In this document: piece by piece, positions 53,000 through 64,000 of the stretch | Position numbering within the stretch: the first letter of the stretch is position 1 | Layout: each line of letters begins with the position of its first letter | DNA from: Auanema rhodensis | Taxonomy: Eukaryota > Nematoda > Chromadorea > Rhabditida > Rhabditidae | NCBI GenBank assembly: GCA_964057225.1 | Contig: OZ059898.1 | Coordinates: forward strand, 2,356,001-2,420,000 | Reading direction: 5' to 3' | DNA: 64,000 bases | Made by a program: the position numbers and the translations under genes | Notes under the pieces: model-generated | Seen by the model: only the letters and a program-made list of their open reading frames with translations | Databases searched by the model: none | What the model was told of the DNA's origin: nothing

Positions 53000-55900
53000 A
53001 TATAAGTTCACACTTATATCCTCGATTTTCACCCTGAAGAATTAATTTTTTCGTTGAATAACATTGTCCATCGTCTTTGCCTTGAAAAATGGAATCTAAA
53101 AACATCTACTTTTTGCTAAATTATTTTGAAATTTTTCGAAAAAATTTTTGTCAAAATGTTTTTGGAAGCAATGTTGAGTGTACATGGAAACTCAACATAC
53201 ACTAATGCATCATTTTTCAAACGATCATAACTAATTTTTGTATCAAGCGTTTCTTAATGTAGTATAGTGCATTCGATCCGGATTTTTAAGATGCGTCGAT
53301 CTGTGTTATCAGATTAGCGCTAGCTTAAAAATGCACCGAGATATCAACTGATATAAGTTCACACTTATATCCTCGATTTTCACCCTGAAGAAATAATTTT
53401 TTCGTTGAATAACATTGTCCATCGTCTTTGCCTTGAAAAAAGGAATCTAAAAACATCTACTTTTTGCTAAATTATTTTGAAATTTTTCGAAAAAATTTTT
53501 GTCAAAATGTTTTTGGAAGCAATGTTGAGTGTACATGGAAACTCAACATACACTAATGCATCATTTTTCAAACGATCATAACTAATTTTTGTATCAAGCG
53601 TTTTTCAATGTAGTATAGTGCATTCGATGCGGATTTTTAAGCTGCGTCGATCTGTGTTATCAGATTTGCGCTAGCTTAAAAATGCACCGAGATATCAACT
53701 GATATAAGTTCACACTTATATCCTCGATTTTCACCCTGAAGAATTAATTTTTTCGTTGAATAACATTGTCCATCGTCTTTGCCTTGAAAAATGGAATCTT
53801 AAAACATCTACTTTTTGCTAAATTATTTTGAAATTTTTCGAAAAAATTTTTGTCAAAATGTTTTTGGAAGCAATGTTGAGTGTACATGGAAACTCAACAT
53901 ACACTAATGCATCATTTTTCAAACGATCATAACTAATTTTTGTATCAAGTGTTTCTCAATGTAATATAGTGCATTCGATGCGGATTTTTAAGCTGCGTCG
54001 ATCTGTGTTATCAGATTTGCGCTAGCTTAAAAATGCACCGAGATATCAACTGATATAAGTTCACACTTATATCCTCGATTTTCACCCTGAAGAATTAATT
54101 TTTTCGTTGAATAACATTGTCCATCGTCTTTGCCTTGAAAAATGGAATCTGAAAACATCTACTTTTTGCTAAATTATTTTGAAATTTTTCGAAAAAATTT
54201 TTGTCAAAATGTTTTTGGAAGCAATGTTGAGTGTACATGGAAACTCAACATACACTAATGCATCATTTTTCAAACGATCATAACTAATTTTTGTATTAAG
54301 CGTTTCTCAATGTAGTATAGTGCATTCGATGCGGATTTTTAAGCTGCGTCGATCTGTGTTATCAGATTTGCGCTAGCTTAAAAATGCACCGAGATATCAA
54401 CTGATATAAGTTCACACTTATATCCTCGATTTTCACCCTGAAGAATTAATTTTTTCGTTGAATAACATTGTCCATCGTCTTTGCCTTGAAAAATGGAATC
54501 TAAAAACATCTACTTTTTGCTAAATTATTTTGAAATTTTTCGAAAAAATTTTTGTCAAAATGTTTTTGGAAGCAATGTTGAGTGTACATGGAAACTCAAC
54601 ATACACTAATGCATCATTTTTCAAACGATCATAACTAATTTTTGTATCAAGCGTTTCTTAATGTAGTATAGTGCATTCGATCCGGATTTTTAAGATGCGT
54701 CGATCTGTGTTATCAGATTAGCGCTAGCTTAAAAATGCACCGAGATATCAACTGATATAAGTTCACACTTATATCCTCGATTTTCACCCTGAAGAAATAA
54801 TTTTTTCGTTGAATAACATTGTCCATCGTCTTTGCCTTGAAAAAAGGAATCTAAAAACATCTACTTTTTGCTAAATTATTTTGAAATTTTTCGAAAAAAT
54901 TTTTGTCAAAATGTTTTTGGAAGCAATGTTGAGTGTACATGGAAACTCAACATACACTAATGCATCATTTTTCAAACGATCATAACTAATTTTTGTATCA
55001 AGCGTTTTTCAATGTAGTATAGTGCATTCGATGCGGATTTTTAAGCTGCGTCGATCTGTGTTATCAGATTTGCGCTAGCTTAAAAATGCACCGAGATATC
55101 AACTGATATAAGTTCACACTTATATCCTCGATTTTCACCCTGAAGAAATAATTTTTTCGTTGAATAACATTGTCCATCGTCTTTGCCTTGAAAAAAGGAA
55201 TCTAAAAACATCTACTTTTTGCTAAATTATTTTGAAATTTTTCGAAAAAATTTTTGTCAAAATGTTTTTGGAAGCAATGTTGAGTGTACATGGAAACTCA
55301 ACATACACTAATGCATCATTTTTCAAACGATCATAACTAATTTTTGTATCAAGCGTTTTTCAATGTAGTATAGTGCATTCGATGCGGATTTTTAAGCTGC
55401 GTCGATCTGTGTTATCAGATTTGCGCTAGCTTAAAAATGCACCGAGATATCAACTGATATAAGTTCACACTTATATCCTCGATTTTCACCCTGAAGAATT
55501 AATTTTTTCGTTGAATAACATTGTCCATCGTCTTTGCCTTGAAAAATGGAATCTTAAAACATCTACTTTTTGCTAAATTATTTTGAAATTTTTCGAAAAA
55601 ATTTTTGTCAAAATGTTTTTGGAAGCAATGTTGAGTGTACATGGAAACTCAACATACACTAATGCATCATTTTTCAAACGATCATAACTAATTTTTGTAT
55701 CAAGTGTTTCTCAATGTAATATAGTGCATTCGATGCGGATTTTTAAGCTGCGTCGATCTGTGTTATCAGATTTGCGCTAGCTTAAAAATGCACCGAGATA
55801 TCAACTGATATAAGTTCACACTTATATCCTCGATTTTCACCCTGAAGAATTAATTTTTTCGTTGAATAACATTGTCCATCGTCTTTGCCTTGAAAAATGG

Positions 55901-57211
55901 AATCTGAAAACATCTACTTTTTGCTAAATTATTTTGAAATTTTTCGAAAAAATTTTTGTCAAAATGTTTTTGGAAGCAATGTTGAGTGTACATGGAAACT
56001 CAACATACACTAATGCATCATTTTTCAAACGATCATAACTAATTTTTGTATTAAGCGTTTCTCAATGTAGTATAGTGCATTCGATGCGGATTTTTAAGCT
56101 GCGTCGATCTGTGTTATCAGATTTGCGCTAGCTTAAAAATGCACCGAGATATCAACTGATATAAGTTCACACTTATATCCTCGATTTTCACCCTGAAGAA
56201 TTAATTTTTTCGTTGAATAACATTGTCCATCGTCTTTGCCTTGAAAAATGGAATCTAAAAACATCTACTTTTTGCTAAATTATTTTGAAATTTTTCGAAA
56301 AAATTTTTGTCAAAATGTTTTTGGAAGCAATGTTGAGTGTACATGGAAACTCAACATACACTAATGCATCATTTTTCAAACGATCATAACTAATTTTTGT
56401 ATCAAGCGTTTCTTAATGTAGTATAGTGCATTCGATCCGGATTTTTAAGATGCGTCGATCTGTGTTATCAGATTAGCGCTAGCTTAAAAATGCACCGAGA
56501 TATCAACTGATATAAGTTCACACTTATATCCTCGATTTTCACCCTGAAGAAATAATTTTTTCGTTGAATAACATTGTCCATCGTCTTTGCCTTGAAAAAA
56601 GGAATCTAAAAACATCTACTTTTTGCTAAATTATTTTGAAATTTTTCGAAAAAATTTTTGTCAAAATGTTTTTGGAAGCAATGTTGAGTGTACATGGAAA
56701 CTCAACATACACTAATGCATCATTTTTCAAACGATCATAACTAATTTTTGTATCAAGCGTTTTTCAATGTAGTATAGTGCATTCGATGCGGATTTTTAAG
56801 CTGCGTCGATCTGTGTTATCAGATTTGCGCTAGCTTAAAAATGCACCGAGATATCAACTGATATAAGTTCACACTTATATCCTCGATTTTCACCCTGAAG
56901 AATTAATTTTTTCGTTGAATAACATTGTCCATCGTCTTTGCCTTGAAAAATGGAATCTTAAAACATCTACTTTTTGCTAAATTATTTTGAAATTTTTCGA
57001 AAAAATTTTTGTCAAAATGTTTTTGGAAGCAATGTTGAGTGTACATGGAAACTCAACATACACTAATGCATCATTTTTCAAACGATCATAACTAATTTTT
57101 GTATCAAGTGTTTCTCAATGTAATATAGTGCATTCGATGCGGATTTTTAAGCTGCGTCGATCTGTGTTATCAGATTTGCGCTAGCTTAAAAATGCACCGA
57201 GATATCAACTG
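53000..57211. repeat. Tetramer higher-order repeat with one pentameric copy (m152-m163)
   Basis: Order: (1) TTCTT with CCGG, AAGATGCG and GATTAGCG; (2) AAATAA with CGTTTTTC; (3) ATCTTAAAAC with GTATCAAGTG and TGTAATATAG; (4) ATCTGAAAAC with CGTTTCTC. A full 1404-bp unit spans 53000-54403. The next, 54404-56158, is 1755 bp because member 2 is present twice (54755-55105 and 55106-55456 appear identical). A third begins at 56159 and breaks off after member 3 at 57211. The duplicated member gives a snapshot of how unit length changes. Confidence 0.9.
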
Positions 57212-60200
57212 ATATAAGTTCACACTTATATCCTCGATTTTCACCCTGAAGAAATAATTTTTTCGTTGAATAACATTGTCCATCGTCTTTGCCTTGAAAA
57301 AAGGAATCTAAAAACATCTACTTTTTGCTAAATTATTTTGAAATTTTTCGAAAAAATTTTTGTCAAAATGTTTTTGGAAGCAATGTTGAGTGTACATGGA
57401 AACTCAACATACACTAATGCATCATTTTTCAAACGATCATAACTAATTTTTGTATCAAGCGTTTTTCAATGTAGTATAGTGCATTCGATGCGGATTTTTA
57501 AGCTGCGTCGAGCTGTGTTATCAGATTTGCGCTAGCTTAAAAATGCACCGAGATATCAACTGATATAAGTTCACACTTATATCCTCGATTTTCACCCTGA
57601 AGAAATAATTTTTTTGTTGAATAACATTGTCCATCGTCTTTGCCTTGAAAAATGGAATCCAAAAACATCTACTTTTTGCTAAATTATTTTGAAATTTTTC
57701 GAAAAAATTTTTGTCAAAATGTTTTTGGAAGCAATGTTGAGTGTACATGGAAACTCAACATACACTAATGCATCATTTTTCAAACGATCATAACTACTTT
57801 TTGTATTAAGCGTTTCTCAATGTAGTATAGTGCATTCGATGCGGATTTTCAAGCTGCGTCGATCTGTGTTATCAGATTTGCGCTAGCTCAAAAATGCACC
57901 GAGATATCAACTGATATAAGTTCACACATATATACCCGATTTTCACCCTGAAGAATTAATTTTTTCGTTGAATAACATTGTCCATCGTCTTTGCCTTGAA
58001 AAAAGGAATCTAAAAACATCTACTTTTTGCTAAATTATTTTGAAATTTTTCGAAAAAATTTTTGTCAAAATGTTTTTGGAAGCAATGTTGAGTGTACATG
58101 GAAACTCAACATACACTAATGCATAATTTTTCAAACGATCATAACTAATTTTTGTATTAAGCGTTTCTCAATGTAGTATAGTGCATTCGATGCGGATTTT
58201 TAAGCTGCGTCGATCTGTGTTATCAGATTTGCGCTAGCTTAAAAATGCACCGAGATATCAACTGATATAAGTTCACACTTATATCCTCGATTTTCACCCT
58301 GAAGAAATAATTTTTTCGTTGAATAACATTGTCCATCGTCTTTGCCTTGAAAAAAGGAATCTAAAAACATCTACTTTTTGCTAAATTATTTTGAAATTTT
58401 TCGAAAAAATTTTTGTCAAAATGTTTTTGGAAGCAATGTTGAGTGTACATGGAAACTCAACATACACTAATGCATCATTTTTCAAACGATCATAACTAAT
58501 TTTTGTATTAAGCGTTTCTCAATGTAGTATAGTGCATTCGATGCGGAATTTTAAGCTGCGTCGATCTGTGTTATCAGATTTGCGCTAGCTTAAAAATGCA
58601 CCGAGATATCAACTGATATAAGTTCACACTTAGATCCTCGATTTTCACCCTGAAGAAATAATTTTTTTGTTGAATAACATTGTCCATCGTCTTTGCCTTG
58701 AAAAATGGAATCTAAAAACATCTACTTTTTGCTAAATTATTTTGAAATTTTTCGAAAAAATTTTTGTCAAAATGTTTTTGGAAGCAATGTTGAGTGTACA
58801 TGGAAACTCAACATACACTAATGCATCATTTTTCAAACGATCATAACTAATTTTTGTATTAAGCGTTTCTCAATGTAGTATAGTGCATTCGATGCGGATT
58901 TTCAAGCTGCGTCGATCTGTGTTATCAGATTTGCGCTAGCTTAAAAATGCACCGAGATATCAACTGATATAAGTTCACACATATATACCCGATTTTCACC
59001 CTGAAGAATTAATTTTTTCGTTGAATAACATTGTCCATCGTCTTTGCCTTGAAAAAAGGAATCTAAAAACATCTACTTTTTGCTAAATTATTTTGAAATT
59101 TTTCGAAAAAATTTTTGTCAAAATGTTTTTGGAAGCAATGTTGAGTGTACATGGAAACTCAACATACACTAATGCATCATTTTTCAAACGATCATAACTA
59201 ATTTTTGTATCAAGCGTTTTTCAATGTAGTATAGTGCATTCGATGCGGATTTTTAAGCTGCGTCGAGCTGTGTTATCAGATTTGCGCTAGCTTAAAAATG
59301 CACCGAGATATCAACTGATATAAGTTCACACTTATATCCTCGATTTTCACCCTGAAGAAATAATTTTTTTGTTGAATAACATTGTCCATCGTCTTTGCCT
59401 TGAAAAATGGAATCTAAAAACATCTACTTTTTGCTAAATTATTTTGAAATTTTTCGAAAAAATTTTTGTCAAAATGTTTTTGGAAGCAATGTTGAGAGTA
59501 CATGGAAACTCAACATACACTAATGCATCATTTTTCAAACGATCATAACTAATTTTTGTATTAAGCGTTTCTCAATGTAGTATAGTGCATTCGATGCGGA
59601 TTTTCAAGCTGCGTCGATCTGTGTTATCAGATTTGCGCTAGCTTAAAAATGCACCGAGATATCAACTGATATAAGTTCACACATATATACCCGATTTTCA
59701 CCCTGAAGAATTAATTTTTTCGTTGAATAACATTGTCCATCGTCTTTGCCTTGAAAAAAGGGATCTAAAAACATCTACTTTTTGCTAAATTATTTTGAAA
59801 TTTTTCGAAAAAATTTTTGTCAAAATGTTTTTGGAAGCAATGTTGAGTGTACATGGAAACTCAACATACACTAATGCATCATTTTTCAAACGATCATAAC
59901 TAATTTTTGTATTAAGCGTTTCTCAATGTAGTATAGTGCATTCGATGCGGATTTTTAAGCTGCGTCGATCTGTGTTATCAGATTTGCGCTAGCTTAAAAA
60001 TGCACCGAGATATCAACTGATATAAGTTCACACTTATATCCTCGATTTTCACCCTGAAGAAATAATTTTTTCGTTGAATAACATTGTCCATCGTCTTTGC
60101 CTTGAAAAAAGGAATCTAAAAACATCTACTTTTTGCTAAATTATTTTGAAATTTTTCGAAAAAATTTTTGTCAAAATGTTTTTGGAAGCAATGTTGAGTG

Positions 60201-60370
60201 TACATGGAAACTCAACATACACTAATGCATCATTTTTCAAACGATCATAACTAATTTTTGTATTAAGCGTTTCTCAATGTAGTATAGTGCATTCGATGCG
60301 GATTTTTAAGCTGCGTCGATCTGTGTTATCAGATTTGCGCTAGCTTAAAAATGCACCGAGATATCAACTG
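57212..60370. repeat. Mosaic of AAATAA, TTTTTTTGTTG and CATATATACCCG monomers (m164-m172)
   Basis: Three times a TTTTTTTGTTG monomer ending in TTTTCAAG (m165, m168, m170) is followed by a CATATATACCCG monomer (m166, m169, m171). AAATAA monomers with CGTTTCTC (m167, m172) separate some pairs, giving irregular two- and three-monomer spacing. Private changes include ATCCAAAAAC and AACTACTTTTTG in m165, GCATAATTT in m166, GCGGAATTT in m167, GAGAGTAC in m170 and GGGATC in m171. Confidence 0.82.
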
Positions 60371-62125
60371 ATATAAGTTCACACTTATATCCTCGATTTT
60401 CATCCTGAAGAATTAATTTTTTCGTTGAATAACATTGTCCATCGTCTTTGCCTTGAAAAATGGAATCTAAAAACATCTACTTTTTGCTAAATTATTTTGA
60501 AATTTTTCGAAAAAATTTTTGTCAAAATGTTTTTGGAAGCAATGTTGAGTGTACATGGAAACTCAACATACACTAATGCATCATTTTTCAAACGATCATA
60601 ACTAATTTTTGTATCAAGTGTTTCTCAATGTAATATAGTGCATTCGATGCGGATTTTTAAGCTGCGTCGAGCTGTGTTATCAGATTTGCGCTAGCTTAAA
60701 AATGCACCGAGATATCAACTGATATAAGTTCACACTTATATCCTCGATTTTCACCCTGAAGAAATAATTTTTTCGTTGAATAACATTGTCCATCGTCTTT
60801 GCCTTGAAAAAAGGAATCTAAAAACATCTACTTTTTGCTAAATTATTTTGAAATTTTTCGAAAAAATTTTTGTCAAAATGTTTTTGGAAGCAATGTTGAG
60901 TGTACATGGAAACTCAACATACACTAATGCATCATTTTTCAAACGATCATAACTAATTTTTGTATTAAGCGTTTCTCAATGTAGTATAGTGCATTCGATG
61001 CGGATTTTTAAGCTGCGTCGATCTGTGTTATCAGATTTGCGCTAGCTTAAAAATGCACCGAGATATCAACTGATATAAGTTCACACTTATATCCTCGATT
61101 TTCACCCTGAAGAATTAATTTTTTCGTTGAATAACATTGTCCATCGTCTTTGCCTTGAAAAATGGAATCTAAAAACATCTACTTTTTGCTAAATTATTTT
61201 GAAATTTTTCGAAAAAATTTTTGTCAAAATGTTTTTGGAAGCAATGTTGAGTGTACATGGAAACTCAACATACACTAATGCATCATTTTTCAAACGATCA
61301 TAACTAATTTTTGTATCAAGTGTTTCTCAATGTAATATAGTGCATTCGATGCGGATTTTTAAGCTGCGTCGAGCTGTGTTATCAGATTTGCGCTAGCTTA
61401 AAAATGCACCGAGATATCAACTGATATAAGTTCACACTTATATCCTCGATTTTCACCCTGAAGAAATAATTTTTTCGTTGAATAACATTGTCCATCGTCT
61501 TTGCCTTGAAAAAAGGAATCTAAAAACATCTACTTTTTGCTAAATTATTTTGAAATTTTTCGAAAAAATTTTTGTCAAAATGTTTTTGGAAGCAATGTTG
61601 AGTGTACATGGAAACTCAACATACACTAATGCATCATTTTTCAAACGATCATAACTAATTTTTGTATTAAGCGTTTCTCAATGTAGTATAGTGCATTCGA
61701 TGCGGATTTTTAAGCTGCGTCGATCTGTGTTATCAGATTTGCGCTAGCTTAAAAATGCACCGAGATATCAACTGATATAAGTTCACACTTATATCCTCGA
61801 TTTTCACCCTGAAGAATTAATTTTTTCGTTGAATAACATTGTCCATCGTCTTTGCCTTGAAAAATGGAATCTAAAAACATCTACTTTTTGCTAAATTATT
61901 TTGAAATTTTTCGAAAAAATTTTTGTCAAAATGTTTTTGGAAGCAATGTTGAGTGTACATGGAAACTCAACATACACTAATGCATCATTTTTCAAACGAT
62001 CATAACTAATTTTTGTATCAAGTGTTTCTCAATGTAATATAGTGCATTCGATGCGGATTTTTAAGCTGCGTCGATCTGTGTTATCAGATTTGCGCTAGCT
62101 TAAAAATGCACCGAGATATCAACTG
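60371..62125. repeat. Dimeric higher-order repeat, 702 bp, two and a half units (m173-m177)
   Basis: Units 60371-61072 and 61073-61774 alternate a monomer with GTATCAAGTG, TGTAATATAG and CGAGCTG with an AAATAA/AAAAAAGG/CGTTTCTC monomer. m177 (61775-62125) begins a third unit but has CGATCTG. The only other difference I saw between units is CATCCTG against CACCCTG near p31-37 in m173. Confidence 0.87.
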
Positions 62126-63880
62126 ATATAAGTTCACACTTATATCCTCGATTTTCACCCTGAAAAATTAATTTTTTCGTTGAATAACATTGTCCATCGT
62201 CTTTGCCTTGAAAAATGGAATCTAAAAACATCTACTTTTTGCTAAATTATTTTGAAATTTTTCGAAAAAATTTTTGTCAAAATGTTTTTGGAAGCAATGT
62301 TGAGTGTACATGGAAACTCAACATACACTAATGCATCATTTTTCAAACGATCATAACTAATTTTTGTATCAAGCGTTTCTTAATGTAGTATAGTGCATTC
62401 GATCCGGATTTTTAAGATGCGTCGATCTGTGTTATCAGATTAGCGCTAGCTTAAAAATGCACCGAGATATCAACTGATATAAGTTCACACTTATATCCTC
62501 GATTTTCACCCTGAAGAAATAATTTTTTCGTTGAATAACATTGTCCATCGTCTTTGCCTTGAAAAAAGGAATCTAAAAACATCTACTTTTTGCTAAATTA
62601 TTTTGAAATTTTTCGAAAAAATTTTTGTCAAAATGTTTTTGGAAGCAATGTTGAGTGTACATGGAAACTCAACATACACTAATGCATCATTTTTCAAACG
62701 ATCATAACTAATTTTTGTATCAAGCGTTTTTCAATGTAGTATAGTGCATTCGATGCGGATTTTTAAGCTGCGTCGAGCTGTGTTATCAGATTTGCGCTAG
62801 CTTAAAAATGCACCGAGATATCAACTGATATAAGTTCACACTTATATCCTCGATTTTCACCCTGAAAAATTAATTTTTTCGTTGAATAACATTGTCCATC
62901 GTCTTTGCCTTGAAAAATGGAATCTAAAAACATCTACTTTTTGCTAAATTATTTTGAAATTTTTCGAAAAAATTTTTGTCAAAATGTTTTTGGAAGCAAT
63001 GTTGAGTGTACATGGAAACTCAACATACACTAATGCATCATTTTTCAAACGATCATAACTAATTTTTGTATCAAGCGTTTCTTAATGTAGTATAGTGCAT
63101 TCGATCCGGATTTTTAAGATGCGTCGATCTGTGTTATCAGATTTGCGCTAGCTTAAAAATGCACCGAGATATCAACTGATATAAGTTCACACTTATATCC
63201 TCGATTTTCACCCTGAAGAAATAATTTTTTCGTTGAATAACATTGTCCATCGTCTTTGCCTTGAGAAAAGGAATCTAAAAACATCTACTTTTTGCTAAAT
63301 TATTTTGAAATTTTTCGAAAAAATTTTTGTCAAAATGTTTTTGGAAGCAATGTTGAGTGTACATGGAAACTCAACATACACTAATGCATCATTTTTCAAA
63401 CGATCACAACTAATTTTTGTATCAAGCGTTTCTTAATGTAGTAAAGTGCATTCGATCCGGATTTTTAAGATGCGTCGATCTGTGTTATCAGATTTGCGCT
63501 AGCTTAAAAATGCACCGAGATATCAACTGATATAAGTTCACACTTATATCCTCGATTTTCACCCTGAAGAATTAATTTTTTCGTTGAATAACATTGTCCA
63601 TCGTCTTTGCCTTGAAAAATGGAATCTTAAAACATCTACTTTTTGCTAAATTATTTTGAAATTTTTCGAAAAAATTTTTGTCAAAATGTTTTTGGAAGCA
63701 ATGTTGAGTGTACATGGAAACTCAACATACACTAATGCATCATTTTTCAAACGATCATAACTAATTTTTGTATCAAGCGTTTCTTAATGTAGTAAAGTGC
63801 ATTCGATCCGGATTTTTAAGATGCGTCGATCTGTGTTATCAGATTTGCGCTAGCTTAAAAATGCACCGAGATATCAACTG
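62126..63880. repeat. Mixed monomers m178-m182
   Basis: m178-m179 repeat the pattern seen at m135-m136 and m142-m143 (CTGAAAAATTA with GATTAGCG, then AAATAA with CGTTTTTC, here also with CGAGCTG). m180 is like m178 but with GATTTGCG. m181 and m182 share AGTAAAG at p262-268, also seen in m132, and m181 has private CTTGAGAAAAGG and GATCACAAC. m182 carries ATCTTAAAAC, like the partial monomer that follows. Confidence 0.83.
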
Positions 63881-64000
63881 ATATAAGTTCACACTTATAT
63901 CCTCGATTTTCACCCTGAAGAATTAATTTTTTCGTTGAATAACATTGTCCATCGTCTTTGCCTTGAAAAATGGAATCTTAAAACATCTACTTTTTGCTAA
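63881..64000. repeat. Partial monomer m183, cut by the window end
   Basis: The first 120 bases of a further monomer, matching m182 over this length including ATCTTAAAAC at p95-104. It is incomplete only because the window ends, so the array continues to the right. Confidence 0.95.

Larger units (their letters stand above)
1..64000. repeat. Satellite DNA array, 351-bp monomer, about 182.3 copies
   Basis: Every part of the window matches one 351-bp unit in the same orientation. The unit begins with ATATAAGTTCACAC and ends with GATATCAACTG. Monomer starts were followed at 351-bp steps from base 1 to base 63881. The total shift at the end is two bases, fully explained by two single-base deletions at 18740/18741 and 19090/19091. 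Monomers differ mainly by substitutions at a limited set of diagnostic sites (p15, p21, p23, p32-33, p43-44, p61, p85-93, p99, p119, p226-255, p279, p288, p292, p302, p317). By eye, neighbours are roughly 95-100% identical. No other sequence interrupts the array and neither edge is present. Such arrays usually form centromeric or pericentromeric heterochromatin; that location is inferred. Orientation is arbitrary because nothing in the array fixes a sense strand. Confidence 0.98.

Noticed and set aside
57521-57748. 75-codon minus-strand open frame across a monomer boundary
   Set aside because: It depends on chance stop-free alleles in m164 and m165 and is not repeated elsewhere. No coding signal beyond being open.
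1-64000. CRISPR array or bacterial repeat cassette
   Set aside because: The repeat is 351 bp with no unique spacers and no adjacent cas genes. It is a contiguous eukaryotic-type satellite.
1-64000. Transposon or retroelement insertions, inversions, or unique sequence inside the array
   Set aside because: Monomer register can be followed from end to end with a net shift of only two bases, and all monomers have the same orientation. There is no room for an insertion.

Overview
The whole window is one uninterrupted, head-to-tail satellite DNA array. The repeat is a 351-bp, AT-rich monomer (about 31% G+C, counted by hand on a consensus). With monomer 1 set at base 1, there are 182 complete monomers and a 120-bp start of monomer 183. 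All lie in the same orientation. I see no gene, RNA gene, transposon, inversion or unique sequence, and the array runs off both ends. The phase is fixed by the first bases of the window and is arbitrary. Below, 'm12' means monomer 12 and 'p230' means position 230 within a monomer. Up to m54, monomer n starts at 351(n-1)+1; m55 starts one base earlier than that formula gives, and m56 onward two bases earlier.

The organism is a eukaryote: tens of kilobases of homogeneous long-monomer satellite, with higher-order repeats (HORs), is typical of centromeric or pericentromeric heterochromatin. CpG is not depleted (12 per monomer against about 9 expected from base composition), which argues against heavily methylated vertebrate or plant heterochromatin. 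It would fit an insect or another invertebrate with little germline CpG methylation. I do not recognise the satellite family by name, so the taxon is a low-confidence inference.

Layout: 1-2808, monomers ending in 702-bp dimers; 2809-6669, mixed monomers; 6670-8775, two 1053-bp trimers; 8776-9828, mixed; 9829-15795, one 1755-bp pentamer and two 2106-bp hexamers; 15445-17550, 702-bp alternation; 17551-19654, a transition zone holding the only two 350-bp monomers; 19655-23866, two hexamers; 23867-28429, trimer echo and mixed monomers; 28430-36853, four hexamers that change composition step by step; 36854-45277, overlapping 3-, 4- and 7-monomer periodicities; 45278-64000, a mosaic of a few monomer classes forming hexamer, tetramer/pentamer and dimer blocks.

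No genes act together here. The biology is in the array itself: near-perfect length conservation, segmental homogenisation by different HORs side by side, conversion tracts that cross monomer boundaries, and a nearly invariant monomer core holding a 9-bp inverted repeat next to an A/T-tract near-palindrome. The open frames in the window are stop-codon loss variants of the satellite, not genes.
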